Positions 11,661-23,003 of a stretch of 64,000 bases of DNA are shown here, piece after piece. The stretch is from Sistotremastrum niveocremeum HHB9708 (lineage: Eukaryota > Basidiomycota > Agaricomycetes > Sistotremastrales > Sistotremastraceae), in contig KV419400.1 in assembly GCA_001630475.1 (NCBI GenBank), forward strand, positions 62,001 through 126,000, read 5' to 3'. Position numbers and translations under genes: made by a program. Numbering within the stretch: the stretch's first letter is position 1; each line of letters starts with the position of its first letter. The notes beneath the pieces were generated by a model that saw only the letters and a program-made list of their open reading frames with translations, was not told where the DNA came from and made no database searches.

Positions 11661-12425
11661 ACAGGGTTTGACGTGTAGATATGCGACTATGCTATATGCC
11701 ATTCTATGTACAAACACAAAAATATATGTCGTTTTCACCTTCATGCGTGTCTTATCATTTTTGCTGTCCCCAGAGAGTACTCCCTCGCCTTCCAAACTGG
11801 CGGTTTCAGTAAACAAAAGAATCCTCGAGGGAATTTTGGCCGATGATAAAGTTCATATCAAGGTGAGGAAGGACTAACATCGAAGTTGCAAATGCTCCCT
11901 CACCCAAAGTTCTAGATCTGGCGAGCTCAGGCTGACCTCCGACGAACTCTGTGCTCTGATTATTCTCCACTTCGATATAGCAAGTGACAGGGAATGGTCT
12001 TCCGACGATATAGGACTTGGTGTATTCGTGCATAGAACGTCCACTAGAAATCGACGTCGAGCAGAAAATAAACAAAGCTAGTAATCGTGGGATAGTGTTA
12101 CCTTTTACGGTGTCCTGCAAATCTAAGCCGTCGGCTAACTTTATCAAGAACTTTATTACAGGCCTTGCAGTCAATCAATTCCCTGGCCGGTCCTGATTCA
12201 GCTTTTTCCAACTTTCAACGCTTCAATGAACGCACGTCCACCGAGATCAAGGCTTTCAGTCCGACTCGGCTCCACGCCGAGCCGTTCAAAGTTCTACAGT
12301 CCCTGAAGATCCCAAGCTGACCGATCCAAGACCGGTCATCCCCTATTGGAAGTCATATAAGACACTCAATCTGAACCCACCTAGTCTGGTCGCTCAAGCT
12401 TAAGAGAAGAAGATATATCAAGGAC
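11661..12425. other. Intergenic upstream of dehydrogenase
   Basis: A minus-strand frame of 122 codons at 11806-12174 has no recognised motif and can be read with or without an intron, so I do not call it. The second copy of the repeated block lies at 12249-12351. Confidence 0.4.
12249..12351 (+). repeat. Repeated non-coding block, copy 2 (dehydrogenase promoter)
   Basis: This carries GGCTtTCAGTCCGAcTCGGC, CAGTCCCTGAAGATCCC and AGACCgGTCATCC in the same order as at 10573-10699. It ends about 75 bases before the ATG at 12426, with a CATATAAG box just after it, so here it behaves as a promoter element. Confidence 0.65.
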
Positions 12426-13522
12426 ATGGCTGTAAAAAGAGGCATCTTCGTCGTGGCAGGGTACGGTAATGGAACTGGTACGTTCTTTTAGGCAATCGCG
12501 ACTCAAGTCGGCGCTGATGTACTACGTCTAGGTACGGGATCTGCATCTGCGTGAGTCAACGTGTCGGCTAGATGGCCGCGGCGGTCGCTGACGTCGTTTC
12601 TGGAATCAAGTGAGGTGTTCGCAAAGGCAGGATACAAGGTCGCTTTGATCGCTCGAGGTGCCGACCACATCGAGAAAGGAGCGAAGAAAATCATTCAGGA
12701 CGGCGGAGAGGTCAGTGCTCATCTCCTCGTTCGTTACGTCTCAGCTGAACGATATATCTAAGGCGAAAGCATTCCCGCTTCAGGCCTACGACTCGGCCTC
12801 TGTCCATTCCGTATTTGAATCTATCAAAGCGCATTGGCCTGATGAAGCTATCCGTGTCACTCTGTACAATGCAGCTCAAGGCATCTGGAAACCTTTCCTC
12901 GAGATAACCCCCGAAGAATGGGACACGACAGCGAATATCAACCTCACAACCGCAGCCGCATTCGCCCGCGAGTCTATCCTTTCGTTCAAGGATCTTCCGT
13001 ATGTCATATTCAACCACAACATTTCATGACATCGGCCAACTCATCGGTTGTGATAGATTGAATGAACTGGGCAAACGGGGCACCTTGCTCTTTACAGGCG
13101 CAACCGCCTCCATCCGTGGCAATAAAACCACATCAGCCTTCTCCGCCGGAAAATTCGCATTGCGTTCCCTCTCTCAATCACTCTCCAAGGAATTCGGGAA
13201 ACAGAACATCCACGTCGCACATGCTGTCATCGACGGTGCTATCATAACCGATATGTGGAAGGACAGGGCGCCAGGGAAGTACGAAGAATGGCAGCAGAAT
13301 TTGGACGGCAGATTGAGTCCGGAAAGTATTGCTAATGTGAGTCAAGCAAGGTGCTCCTGACTACATGTATGCTGATTAAATCTAGTCATACTTGTATCTG
13401 GCTCATCAAGATCGATCTGCTTGGACTTGGGAGCTGGACCGTGAGTGACTTTGTTTTCTTTTTGTGTACCTGCAATTCTCATGGGGTGAATGTCAGTCCG
13501 TCCTGCTCATGAGAATTGGTAA
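12426..13522 (+). CDS. Short-chain dehydrogenase/reductase
   Basis: Seven exons (12426-12477, 12532-12550, 12611-12710, 12763-12998, 13057-13336, 13386-13440, 13497-13522) give 255 residues, the classic length for this family. The N-terminus FVVAGYGNGTG is the glycine-rich NAD(P)-binding loop of a Rossmann fold. YKVALIAR follows as the second beta strand, LYNAA is the structural NAG-like motif, and FTGATASIRG with SAFSAGKFALRSLSQSLSKE is the active-site segment. In that segment Ser and Lys are present, but the position of the catalytic Tyr (Y-x3-K) is occupied by Phe (FSAGK), so classical catalysis may be altered. The C-terminus ELDLRPAHENW is typical of a fungal subgroup of unknown substrate. 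The promoter contains a block repeated 1.7 kb upstream. Confidence 0.87.
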
Positions 13523-13815
13523 AAGGCTGTTCAAACAAAGAATCGGAAATATATCTTGTACTACTACCGTCCTGTGTGTCTTCGCCAGGACATACAAACA
13601 ATATCACTCCTGCAGTAACCACACATCTCATGCTTCAGACTACAACTTGAGATTCTGGACTTTGGGGGGCTGATGGGAGTAGGCTTTCTTTAGGGAACAG
13701 ACGAGGTAGAAGTGATGTCTTGTATATTTTATTCTGCTCCACCTTCGGCCCCTCAATCGAGTTCGAAGCTGGCAGTAATAATTGGAAAGACGGCTGTAAG
13801 ATAGTCATTAACGAC

Positions 13816-15800
13816 TCACCGTGGGGTGCCCCAGGTATCCTTGTTGATCTCGATGATGTCTACGAAGGGTCTCCATCTGTCCAAATCATCCGTCCAACAA
13901 CTATCAATCGATAGTATCAGCTTTTGGATCCGTATACCATTATCCGCTCGCGACCGCAACAGGGCCTCTAGTGTGGCATTTGCCATTTGTCTCTCATCCA
14001 GAAAGGCGCCATGTGCATCCCCATTGCCATACTCGTAAGGCAAAGCTCGTAAAGACAGCGTGCAGAGTTGTGGACATAACAAGAGCGGTTCCCGACTTAA
14101 GCGGTGCAATATTGGGCTGAGGCCGCTGAGCTCTCCGACGGAAGTGTCAAGGTGGAGGTCTCTCAAATGGGAAAATACATGCAAACATTCAGTCCAAACT
14201 GGACTGTTTGACCGTAAGATCAATTGCTGAAGGGAAACGAAGGAAGATGGATCGAGTATAGGCATGATTTCCTTCAGGAAGGGGCCGCTCCAACCAAGTC
14301 TAAAGACGTGGTGAAACTGATCTTCCAAATGATACTCAAAGTTATCCCGCGAATAGCTGAGTGAGAGAGCACGGGAAAAAGGCTGGAACTGTGCAGGTAG
14401 CCTGAAGGTGCTTTCTGATGGAATGGGGAGCGTGATGTGGATGTCCAATGACGGCACACTGTCAAGCCGAATTCGGTCACACAGCCAATCGAACGAAGCC
14501 AGTGACAATGTCCGGATTCTAAAACTCTGCAGCCGAGGAAGGTGTAATGCTTCGGCGACTCGTAGATTCAGTGCATGGTTTAAATTCGGTGACGGGTCAT
14601 CTGCGGCGACTTCAAAGTCGCCGGATTCCAAGTACTGGCAAGACGATAATATTTGGAAGACGTGTGCCAAAGTCATAACGTCTGGCCGGAGGGCAACGAT
14701 TTGGACGGTCCGTAATGAGGAAGGAAGGGGCCCGCTAGCCCAGCAATTATGGAGTCGTAGATGTAGGAGATTTGGCACAGGGAGAGGAGGAAGTAAAGTT
14801 GTATGGCTGTGATAGTCTCCATCGACACGCCCTAGAGATACCCTGAGGGACTCCAGACTTGTTGGGGAGGCTTTCAAGAGTTCGTGGATCATGTCCAGAT
14901 TCTTCAGCGAGGTCGGTGTGCGCTTCACACCTAATTGAAGCTCGTGTATCGAATGTGTTCTCAATATGCTTAATTGCTCGGGCCCCAAGAGCGAATCGTC
15001 CCGGGGGTGGTTAAGATTCCATAACACTCGCAGGGGAGCCGGGAAAGAAGAGCGTGGTATTCAATGGCTTCACGAGGCCAAGAGAGGTCAATGAAGGCCC
15101 ATAGCTGTGCTGCACGTTTCAAGGTCACATTCCAATTTCTACAGCTAGAATGTATGTCAGGGGAGAGTCACCAATGAGCCACACAGATGCCACTTACACT
15201 TCAGTAAGTTTGACCCATTTCCGCCCCAAACGACGCACCCCATATTCAGCGTTCTCGTTGCCCTCATCAAAATCGAGATACTCCTCGGTGTGTATAAATA
15301 GAAATCTGAGGACGATTTCCTCAGGTAATCGAAAGAGATTAGTATGGTGATTCGAGAGCTCATTGATGTTGGCGATTGTATTAGACAAGACAGATGCAAC
15401 GGAGGCTTCGACTTTGGAAACCCCGGACGCAGCCTGGCGAAGGAGAGATATAGAACCTGTAACCCCGTGAAACGTCCCCTCTTATGACGATCAATCAATA
15501 GAATCTCACTTGCACGCTCAAGTAAGTCTTCCTGCTCCCAGAAGCCTATCTTGGTCCCATCCGCTCTAGTCTTCGAGATCAACGCTCTTCTATTCGGACA
15601 CCCTTGGATGAGTGAGTACACACAAAAATGGGGAGTTCAGCTCACATGTTTCCAAGAGCGCTCTCCAGGGCGTCTGCTACAGATTCCAACTGAGTGAGAA
15701 TTGCTGTGCGTCCGCCGAGGTCTTTTCTTTCGCCTTTTCCGTCAGCTTGAGGAGGTATGTCTTTTGGACCCGGAAGATCGTGTTGGAACGTGAGAGCCAT
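13816..15800 (-). pseudogene. F-box/LRR-like protein, frameshifted copy
   Basis: Exons 15800-15646, 15589-15510, 15456-15198 and 15144-13816 follow the same layout as the relatives at 16.4 and 30.8 kb; exon 3 is 259 bases, exactly as in the 30.8 kb gene. The N-terminus forms a long helix, then an F-box-like segment (LFRLPEEIVLRFLF) followed by KWVKLTEV-CRNWNVTLKRAAQLW. In exon 4 the frame breaks near 15036-15044: compared with LSQGAPLKVRWNL in the 30.8 kb gene, about four bases are missing, so LLSR runs into a wrong frame. The long downstream frame (about 400 codons of LRR-like repeats such as LLHLRLHNCWASGPLPSSL) stays open. It could therefore be a recent pseudogene or an assembly error. F-box proteins recruit substrates to SCF ubiquitin ligases. 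Confidence 0.65.
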
Positions 15801-16411
15801 AATTTCTTTTGGACTCCAATTTAGTCTTTTTTACGACTGCTTTTGAGTTGTCAGGACTGTTGCAAGGCGGTTAATAAAACTGGGTTGAACGTTGAGCGCA
15901 ACTCGGAGTCATCGGAGACTCGGACCCCGATCATGATCACTGTTCAGTACTAGTTGACCAGACACTTCGAAATCCTCCTTCTAGAAGTAGTAAACGGCTC
16001 ACAACTTGCACCTGGTCACTTACACTCGAACCACAGGGCAGCACTCTTTCTGTCAGATATACTGTGATTTATTCCATGCAGGGAAGTTCAACGTGAGCAA
16101 TACAACTCGAATAAATCTGATATGACAAAAGTATCTAGCCTGTCACGACTCACGATCGTCTCCTCGTGAAGATATCCTAATGAATAAGCCTGGACCAGTA
16201 CTTCATCGAGATAAGGACATTTATCTGCGATGGCTCCTCGATCACTTCACTTCCATTTCCGATCAACATGCCATCCATAGGCCCGGGACTTTCAAATTTC
16301 TGCCCGCTTTTGCCTAGAGCGGAAATTCATTCTTGCATTCGAAGACAAAAGTGAGGCTCACAGATGTAGAGTAGCCAATTTTTGGTAGGTCTTACCGCTT
16401 GGTATCTATGA
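15801..16411. other. Intergenic
   Basis: No gene is seen between the two F-box relatives. Confidence 0.45.
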
Positions 16412-18328
16412 TCACCAAGGCGACCTAGACGCATTGTTTGCCGCCCTCTTCTCGACTCCATCGACAAGAGCTCCCCATCTTTCTGGATCATCGGACCACC
16501 AATTATCGGCAGAAAGTATGAGCTTTTGGAGAGAATTTCCCTGCTCTGCTCGAACCTTCAACAGGGTTTCGAGTCGATCGTTAGCAACCCGTTTCTTCGA
16601 CTGGAAGAGCGCGTCTGTTTTGGACATGGTCCATTTCCATTCGCCGTCATCCTCCAAAGACAACACCCTTAATTTCGGACAAATGAAAGGTATTTCTCGG
16701 CCCAGTGGGATAAGAAGTGCTGACACTTCTGTCTGAGAACCGCGAATATGCAAGTCTTTGAGGTTGCTGAATGAACAAAAAGCTGACGACCATAACGCCC
16801 ACCGGGCGGATGTATAACTCTTCAGCACTAATTGCTGCACCAGAGTGAAGAGCTGGAAATCCAAAGTGAGGAGAGGTAGGTCCATTGATGTTTGCGGGTA
16901 CTGGCTGATGTCGAATTTGTGGCGGAAGAAATTGGGTGAGCAATAGTCGATATCCTGCTTTCCAACTTCAAGCCACTCAGAGCGAGTAGCGTGATGATGG
17001 AATTGTACGGGAAGCTTGAAGGGAGGTTTCAGCGGGGGAGAGACTATGATCGATATTCTCAATTCCGGCACGTCTTCGAGGTGAACTCGTGCACTGAGCC
17101 ATTCTAGCTCGGTTTGTGAGAGCTTACCGAGTTCCAAACTGCAAAGTCGTGGGAGACTCAATGAGCTGTTTGGAAGGGATGCCGTTGACATGGTAAAGAG
17201 ATCCATTGATCCGCAGTCGATGTCGAGGGAACATGTTTCCAAGAGAGAGCATTCTGACAGGATCTGGTGGATATTTCGCACTGTTACAACGCTAGAACTC
17301 ATCGAGATGACTTCTAACGTTCGCAGTGATGAAGGGAGGGTGCCCTTCGGCCAGCAATTGTTAAGTCGAAGATGTTCGAGATCGAGTGTACTGAGAGGTG
17401 GAAGCAGCACTGAAATCTCCTCGTGAAGCCGAGTCATACCAAATAATGGAAGGAAGAGCTCGAGAGACTTCAACTTGGCTGGCGAAGCTATGAAATAGCT
17501 CGCCAAGAGATCCAAAAACAAAAGCTTCGTACGGTCTCCGGCCATATACCATTCGACCCCGAGTTCGAGATCTTTTATTGTATCTTTATGGCAAAGTAAC
17601 CAATCTGTCCTGTCGGATTCGGGAGAAGACACATCTCCCGATAGACCCCAAGCAATATGCAATGGGGATTTCTTGCTCAGTAGAGCGTGATATTCGATCA
17701 CTTTTGTGGGCCAAGCCAGATTTATGAAGGTCCAAGGTTTAGAGGCTTCCTTGAGGACCCAGTTCCATTTTCTGCATCTACTCGATAATCAGGAAATTAT
17801 ATCACAGCAGGAGGGCATGGCATACACTTCGGACAGGCATATCCATCGGGGACGTCGAGACATACTGTGGACTTTTTCAGGGTGATCGGGGATATATTTG
17901 GTAAGGATGTCTGAGATCAGATCATAGGGTAGTCGACAAATTTCTGTATATTCGTTTGACTGCTCGCAGATACCAGCGATCGCTCTCGAGAAGCCACACT
18001 GGATTTTTGTTCCTATGCGAGTGATGCTCGAAGTCGTATCTCTGAGAAGTTTTAACGCATCTGAAGAAATTATTGACATTCCAGCATTCACATAGAATCG
18101 TCCTGTGCTTACTTTCGGGTTCACATTGCTTCCCCTGCGTGGATACGCTCCGTCTTTCCTTGACAATATCCGATGCCAATGCACGTCTAGGATGACCAAA
18201 ACCACGATAAAAGGGAGAGAAGTCACATGTCCTGGTAATACCTACACTTCATCCAAGGCAGCCTCCAATACGCCGACGACATTCTCCAAATGAGCCAGGA
18301 CGATATCGTGATCAGTGGATTGAAGCAT
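16412..18328 (-). CDS. F-box/LRR-like protein
   Basis: Four exons, 18328-18246, 18186-18113, 18060-17826 and 17777-16412, read without breaks. The start MLQSTDHDIVLAHLENVVGV is followed by a helical region. An F-box-like segment CRLPYDLISDILTKYIPD is followed by RWICLSEV-CRKWNWVLKEASKPW, then the WP..VIEYHALLSKKSPLHIAWGL junction shared by all three relatives. The remainder has leucine-rich repeats (LEHLRLNNCWPKGTLPSSLRTLEV and similar), ending LILSADNWWSDDPERWGALV. The product is probably a substrate adaptor of an SCF ubiquitin ligase, based on family knowledge; the substrate is unknown. The gene is adjacent to the frameshifted copy in the same orientation, which suggests tandem duplication. 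Confidence 0.78.
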
Positions 18329-20013
18329 GAGAGACAGGAGTTGAGTGTTTCACACCCTCCTTATCGCGATGGTTATATGAGCGCCTCCATCAGCCTAACT
18401 ATTCGAAGGAAATAGTGACCAGGGGTGGGTTCGTGGATGGAATCGTCTTGTGGCGCCCACACTGCCACTGGGAACAAGCACATGCACCGGACTGAACTCC
18501 GTAATCGCCGAAGCTTGTGTAATCACATTTCGGTACTACCTCACGCAAGACCTCACGCTGATCCCACAGGAACCACATCGTGCTTGTTCAAGTTGAAGTT
18601 CTTACCTACATCCACTGAATGCAATCAGGTCGGACTATGGACCGAAGAGATGCTAAATGTGTACCATCCGTTGTCCCAGTAACGTCTGCGGCACTTGAAG
18701 AAAACACGTCAGCCTCTACTGATTCCATGTCGTGTTCCATAACGGCGGCATCGGCGACGAGAACCCAAAGGTCTGACTATTTCGCAACTATGTCGTCGGC
18801 GACCCCTGGGAGAGAAATCTAATTCTAGCATTGCTACCAGCTGGTGAATCTCCGCGAAAAACTTCGCCTTTCAGCTGAGCAGGCAGTTTTCTACGCAATT
18901 CAATTTGTTGCGAGGCTTAATGACGAAGGAGAGAGCCTCTCGAGTGCTGGATCATATTTCTGTGTCGATCGATCTTCATAAGAAACGTTTATCCGGGGGA
19001 AATGTGGGTGCCTCAAATCTGAAAACGGAGATTCAGGAGACCCGCGTCAAATTTGTCGGAGGTCCGTTGCAGGGTATAACAGGACGCTGTAATTCGAGAA
19101 CTTGAGGCATTGACAAGCCGTACGTCCATCTCCTCTCATACTTCCTTCACAGGAAAGCATGGGACTAACGCCCGTTTTGTCAGGACTCTCCGAAAGGGGA
19201 AGGCCGCCAATTCGGGCGAAGTTAGGAAGGAAATTCTTAGAGCCCGGGCAAAGTTCAAAGCCGTCCTGGATAAAATGATCAGCTTGACCTCGAGGTTTTC
19301 CGAAGAATTAGCTCGCCTTTGTTTGTTCTCACGAATCACGATTGCCTTGGAGCGACGGAGATCACCGTCACCTTTCTTTCGAAGCCCGCTCTGAGCGTCG
19401 AGGAAACTGAGGAAACTCGAAGACGCAAGCGATAGCCCGGAGGGTCGCATTAGAGGCCCGTGTTTTGGCCTCATCCAGCCTGGCATCTGTTTATTGCCAT
19501 TATTCTCTCCAGGCTCAAGTTCCTGCATCTTTTGAATTTCCAATTCCTTACCCACTGGCATTCGTCGAGGGACTTCAATCGCGCCCATGGAAAAATTCAT
19601 TCGAATGATCGGTCTCATTTTCTCAGATCTCAGGTTCAACTGACGGCATTTACGGCAGCTAACTCAGTGCCCTCAGCCTTCCATAAATTCTAACATCCCC
19701 ACCAGCCCATGCATCGCACTGGCAGAAACGTTGCGCTACGCTAAGAATATTATCACTAACACCACTACTCATACTCCTCTAGTGTCCTAGATGCTCGTCG
19801 CAAGCAAAGCTATTATTAGCACGTCGAATAAATCCGAAACGGGACGTCAGGAACGCTCGGTCCAAGCGTCAAATTCCCCGTTGATCGCTATCCTACGGCG
19901 CCAGGATTTTCCGCGAAAGGGTCTGCGAAGCGACAGGGCTAAAGGTCTTAAAAAAAAATGGGTTTTCGTATTCTGGATCGCCTCTGCTTGCTCTCCGCCA
20001 GCCTTCGTCCGCT
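18329..20013. other. Mostly unassigned, with coding-like fragments
   Basis: No complete gene could be built. At 18.42-18.60 kb, 18.72-18.97 kb and 19.0-19.4 kb, stretches on the plus strand read like real protein in different frames: for example VIAEACVITFRYYLTQDL, FHVVFHNGGIGDENPK running over a plausible splice into YQLVNLREKLRLSAEQAVFY, and EVRKEILRARAKFKAVLDKM. Stops separate them. This could be a decayed gene or one with an exon structure I failed to solve. Confidence 0.35.
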
Positions 20014-21156
20014 ATGCGAGTTCTCTCGCTTTTCCTCCTCTTTGCGACGTTCTTCGCGGTCGGACTGGGAGAGTTCGTTTATCAAGATGAGTCTGGGAGG
20101 AATCATTCGCACCCCCTCGTGGACGGAAAGCCTATCACGGTCAACCGCGTCTTGAAACCACTTTCAAATGGTGCACTTTTCTCTGCTGGACTTCCCCCGA
20201 GGTCTCCCAGATTTGTTCTGGACGCTCACGCTAAACGCAAGGCTTCACCTGTTCGTGAGTACAGTCCCAGAATCGCATTTTTCAGTTGGCTAAATCCGGG
20301 ACTTTGACAGAAGTAGCCCCGAGACAAGTCATCTCTCAGGTTCCTCCGCCGCCACTCCCATCTCCAGAGTGAGATTCTTCCTGTTCTCAAGGCCACAGCA
20401 TTAGTATAACAACTTACCAAATTCACAGTCAACCACTGCGTATCGTAGTTAGTGACGCCTTCGGGGTTCCCATGGGCTTCGTGGACACGAACTTGAGTAT
20501 AAATCCGATCCCTTCCAGACTCGCAACACGACCGCTGAGCCCATTCGCATAGACACCGCGCACTGTTTCCAAATCACTTCATATGTCGATATAGCAGCCA
20601 CTTTCTACCTACCCACTCCCGACGGAAGTGGATACTACGATATCTTAGTTCAAAATCAGGCCTATCCATACATAGGAATAGCTACTGGAAATCTGGGGAC
20701 TGGGTATGGACAGACTAGCCCCTCGTACGTGTTCCTCGTTTGTTTGGTAGTATTCTATTTCTCATCGAGCTTTTAGGTATGGATTCGTGACTCCAGTTAG
20801 CGGTAAGCCATCGTCATTTCATTCTGTTCAAAAAGTCTGATATCAAGCACTCGTCTTACATAGGATCCGATTACCCATACTCGTACAACGACAATATTTT
20901 CAATCATGCGGGCGAAAGCACGATCTGGCAAATTGACCCAGTCACATTGGACTTGTCAGCTTTTTGGCAATCCGCTGAGGGTGGTTAGTACTTTTCAAAC
21001 ACTTATTCCGATATGCTCTCAGATAGAATTCCTTTGACCATTTTTCATGACTTCACAACGGGCTCTCTGGACTTGACGGTTGGCCTTGATTATTTCTATA
21101 TGCGTTATGGAGAACCAGTTGAATCTGTTGGCTTCACTTTGGCTCCCATAGTATAG
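20014..21156 (+). CDS. Secreted protein, three-member family (member 1)
   Basis: Seven exons (20014-20254, 20311-20368, 20429-20496, 20553-20724, 20777-20802, 20864-20983, 21023-21156) total 819 bases, 272 residues. MRVLSLFLLFATFFAVGLG is a signal peptide, followed by a mature start with HSHPLVDGKP and a KRK site near residue 76. The body contains RIVVSDAFGVPMGFVDTNL and later GESTIWQIDPVTLDLSAFW, IPLTIFHDFTTG, and a final GEPVESVGFTLAPIV. The same pattern, including a 68-base third exon and a 26-base micro-exon, recurs in the gene at 42.5-43.6 kb; the micro-exon also recurs in the gene at 44.3-45.2 kb. I do not recognise a named domain. An extracellular or wall-associated role is inferred from the signal peptide. 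Confidence 0.78.
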
Positions 21157-21761
21157 GCTGAGAGCCTGGAACGATCTCACCTATCTCTCTCGGAATTTTA
21201 GAGACTTCTTTCGTTTAGTGGATTGATTTACGGACCGGACTGGAACTTTCCAGGTGACTTTGAGACGATTTCTCCACATAAGCGCGTATCTATGGTATCA
21301 TAGAACTTTTTGCATAATCTAAAACTTGGTGTCTTGGTTTGTGTGTGTCCATGTCAAAGTCAAAGCAGACTCTGTATTCTTTACTGACTTGAAGATTGTT
21401 TCATGTACAAAACAATACAAAGATGTCAAGCCAAGAGGCATAGATAGGTCTGCAAAGAAGTCATAAAAATTCAAATTACTAGTAACAGTGCGAAACCAGG
21501 CACTATAAGACAAGGCAGAAGCAAGAAAAAGCGTGCACTTTGGCACAAAAGAAGTAGAGAAAAGAAATAAAAGACACAAGCTACTCGATCGATCGAGAGA
21601 ATAGAAGGTAAGGCTAAAGAAGGGAAGGAGAAAAGATAGGATAGGATAGTGGAAACAGGATATAAACACTAAAACCGAATTTATGACCTTCAGAACGCCT
21701 GACAATTCTGCTTGTCATATTAATATGCATCGTCGTAGTTCACCGTTTGGACGCCGGGGAA
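21157..21761. other. Intergenic / 3' flanks
   Basis: This lies between two convergent genes and probably holds their 3' untranslated regions. No gene is seen. Confidence 0.45.
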
Positions 21762-23003
21762 TCAATAGCCACGGTTGTATGAGCCATTGTAGTCATACGC
21801 AGCGGCAGCGGTACCAGGGCTCACGCCGTCATATGCACCGCGATTATAGGAAGGACCGCGGGCGAGACCATTCGAACCGCTATCCATGCCACCGCGCGCA
21901 AGATCGGCATATCCACCGATGGGCGCGAGGTGGGCAGATCCCGCAGTGAAGTCATGCGAGGGGAGGTCGGGAATGAGACTATTGGAATTATCATATCCTC
22001 CAGGACTTCCCGCGGAATGGGTACTTCGCTGAGTCTGTCCACGCGTAAGTCCGGTAGTAGATGAGTTCATATGAGCATCGGCCGATCCGAAGGACCGGTT
22101 CGAGCCGCCCGAAGGACCACGACGATGTTGAACCATCTCGGGACCATCGAGGCCTGTAGTGGGTTGCCAATCGATGGGGTTCAAGCGAGCATCGAAGTCG
22201 CTTGATGTACCGAGCTTCCATTTGCGGATGACGGTCCAGATGAGAGCGGCACCTCCGACACAGGATGCGATGACGATGATAGCGATGATAGTGTTCTTGG
22301 AGAGTTTGGTAGATGATTGAGCAGCGGCAGCTTCGGCTTGCGCTTGGGCTGAGGTAGTAGGATCAGTGATACCGTCGACGGATGATGTGACGGTCACTTC
22401 GGCCTGTGAGAAGGACGAGGAGGAAGATTGGGTGTTGGATGCGGGAGGGGTGGTGGTTGTAGTGGATGCAGGTGCACTTGAGGAAGTGCTAGAGCTGGAA
22501 GAAGAGGTGGACGAGGTAGAAGTGGTGTTTGTCGCAGTTGTTGACGCTGAGGAACTTCCAGTGCCGAGGAGAGCACTGGTAAGACCGCCGATGAGTCCGG
22601 GGGTATCTGTAGAGACGGGAGGAGTAGTAGACGGTGCGGATGGGATGGGGGTGCTAGGAATGGAGGTGGCGGGGGAGGTGGCAGGCTCTGAAATCGGAGT
22701 TGACTTGTCTGCCGGGGGCGTTGCAGCTGCTGGGGAAGTGGCAGCGACGGGGGGAGTAGTCGCGGGGCTCGGGGCTGCAGGATCAGGAGCAACACCGATT
22801 GGAAGCACACCGCTCGGACTGGATGAATCTGGAGGAGCAGTAGCGCGTTTTTTGATCATGCGCGCATGCTGGCCAATATTATTGGTGGCAGAGACGGGGA
22901 CGAGGAAGAGGGTGAATATGAAAAGGGACAGAGTCAAAATGAGCGAAACTCTTGGAACCATGTCGGACAAAGGACGTCTGAGCGTTGGAGGTGGGCCAGC
23001 CAA
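21762..23003 (-). CDS. Single-pass Ser/Thr-rich membrane protein, Mid2/WSC-like
   Basis: One exon encodes 413 residues (399 if the second ATG at 22961 is used). A hydrophobic signal segment (VSLILTLSLFIFTLFLVPVSA) is followed by about 190 residues dominated by Pro, Ala, Ser and Thr, as in heavily O-mannosylated ectodomains. A single membrane span, TIIAIIVIASCVGGAALIWTV, comes near residue 240, followed by KWKLG and a cytoplasmic tail rich in Gly, Ser and Asn with a Tyr-rich end (YDYNGSYNRGY). This layout is that of Mid2/Wsc-type wall-stress sensors and related fungal surface proteins. No cysteine-rich WSC domain is visible, so Mid2-like is the better analogy. The long open frame on the opposite strand is a by-product of the repetitive composition. 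Confidence 0.8.
   Translation of the reverse strand: MAGPPPTLRRPLSDMVPRVSLILTLSLFIFTLFLVPVSATNNIGQHARMIKKRATAPPDSSSPSGVLPIGVAPDPAAPSPATTPPVAATSPAAATPPADKSTPISEPATSPATSIPSTPIPSAPSTTPPVSTDTPGLIGGLTSALLGTGSSSASTTATNTTSTSSTSSSSSSTSSSAPASTTTTTPPASNTQSSSSSFSQAEVTVTSSVDGITDPTTSAQAQAEAAAAQSSTKLSKNTIIAIIVIASCVGGAALIWTVIRKWKLGTSSDFDARLNPIDWQPTTGLDGPEMVQHRRGPSGGSNRSFGSADAHMNSSTTGLTRGQTQRSTHSAGSPGGYDNSNSLIPDLPSHDFTAGSAHLAPIGGYADLARGGMDSGSNGLARGPSYNRGAYDGVSPGTAAAAYDYNGSYNRGY

Noticed and set aside
11806-12174. 122-codon minus-strand frame
   Set aside because: No motif, no signal peptide, and competing spliced and unspliced readings; insufficient to call a gene.
19136-19639. 167-codon minus-strand frame
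   Set aside because: Runs opposite to plus-strand coding-like fragments and has no motif; neither strand is convincing enough.
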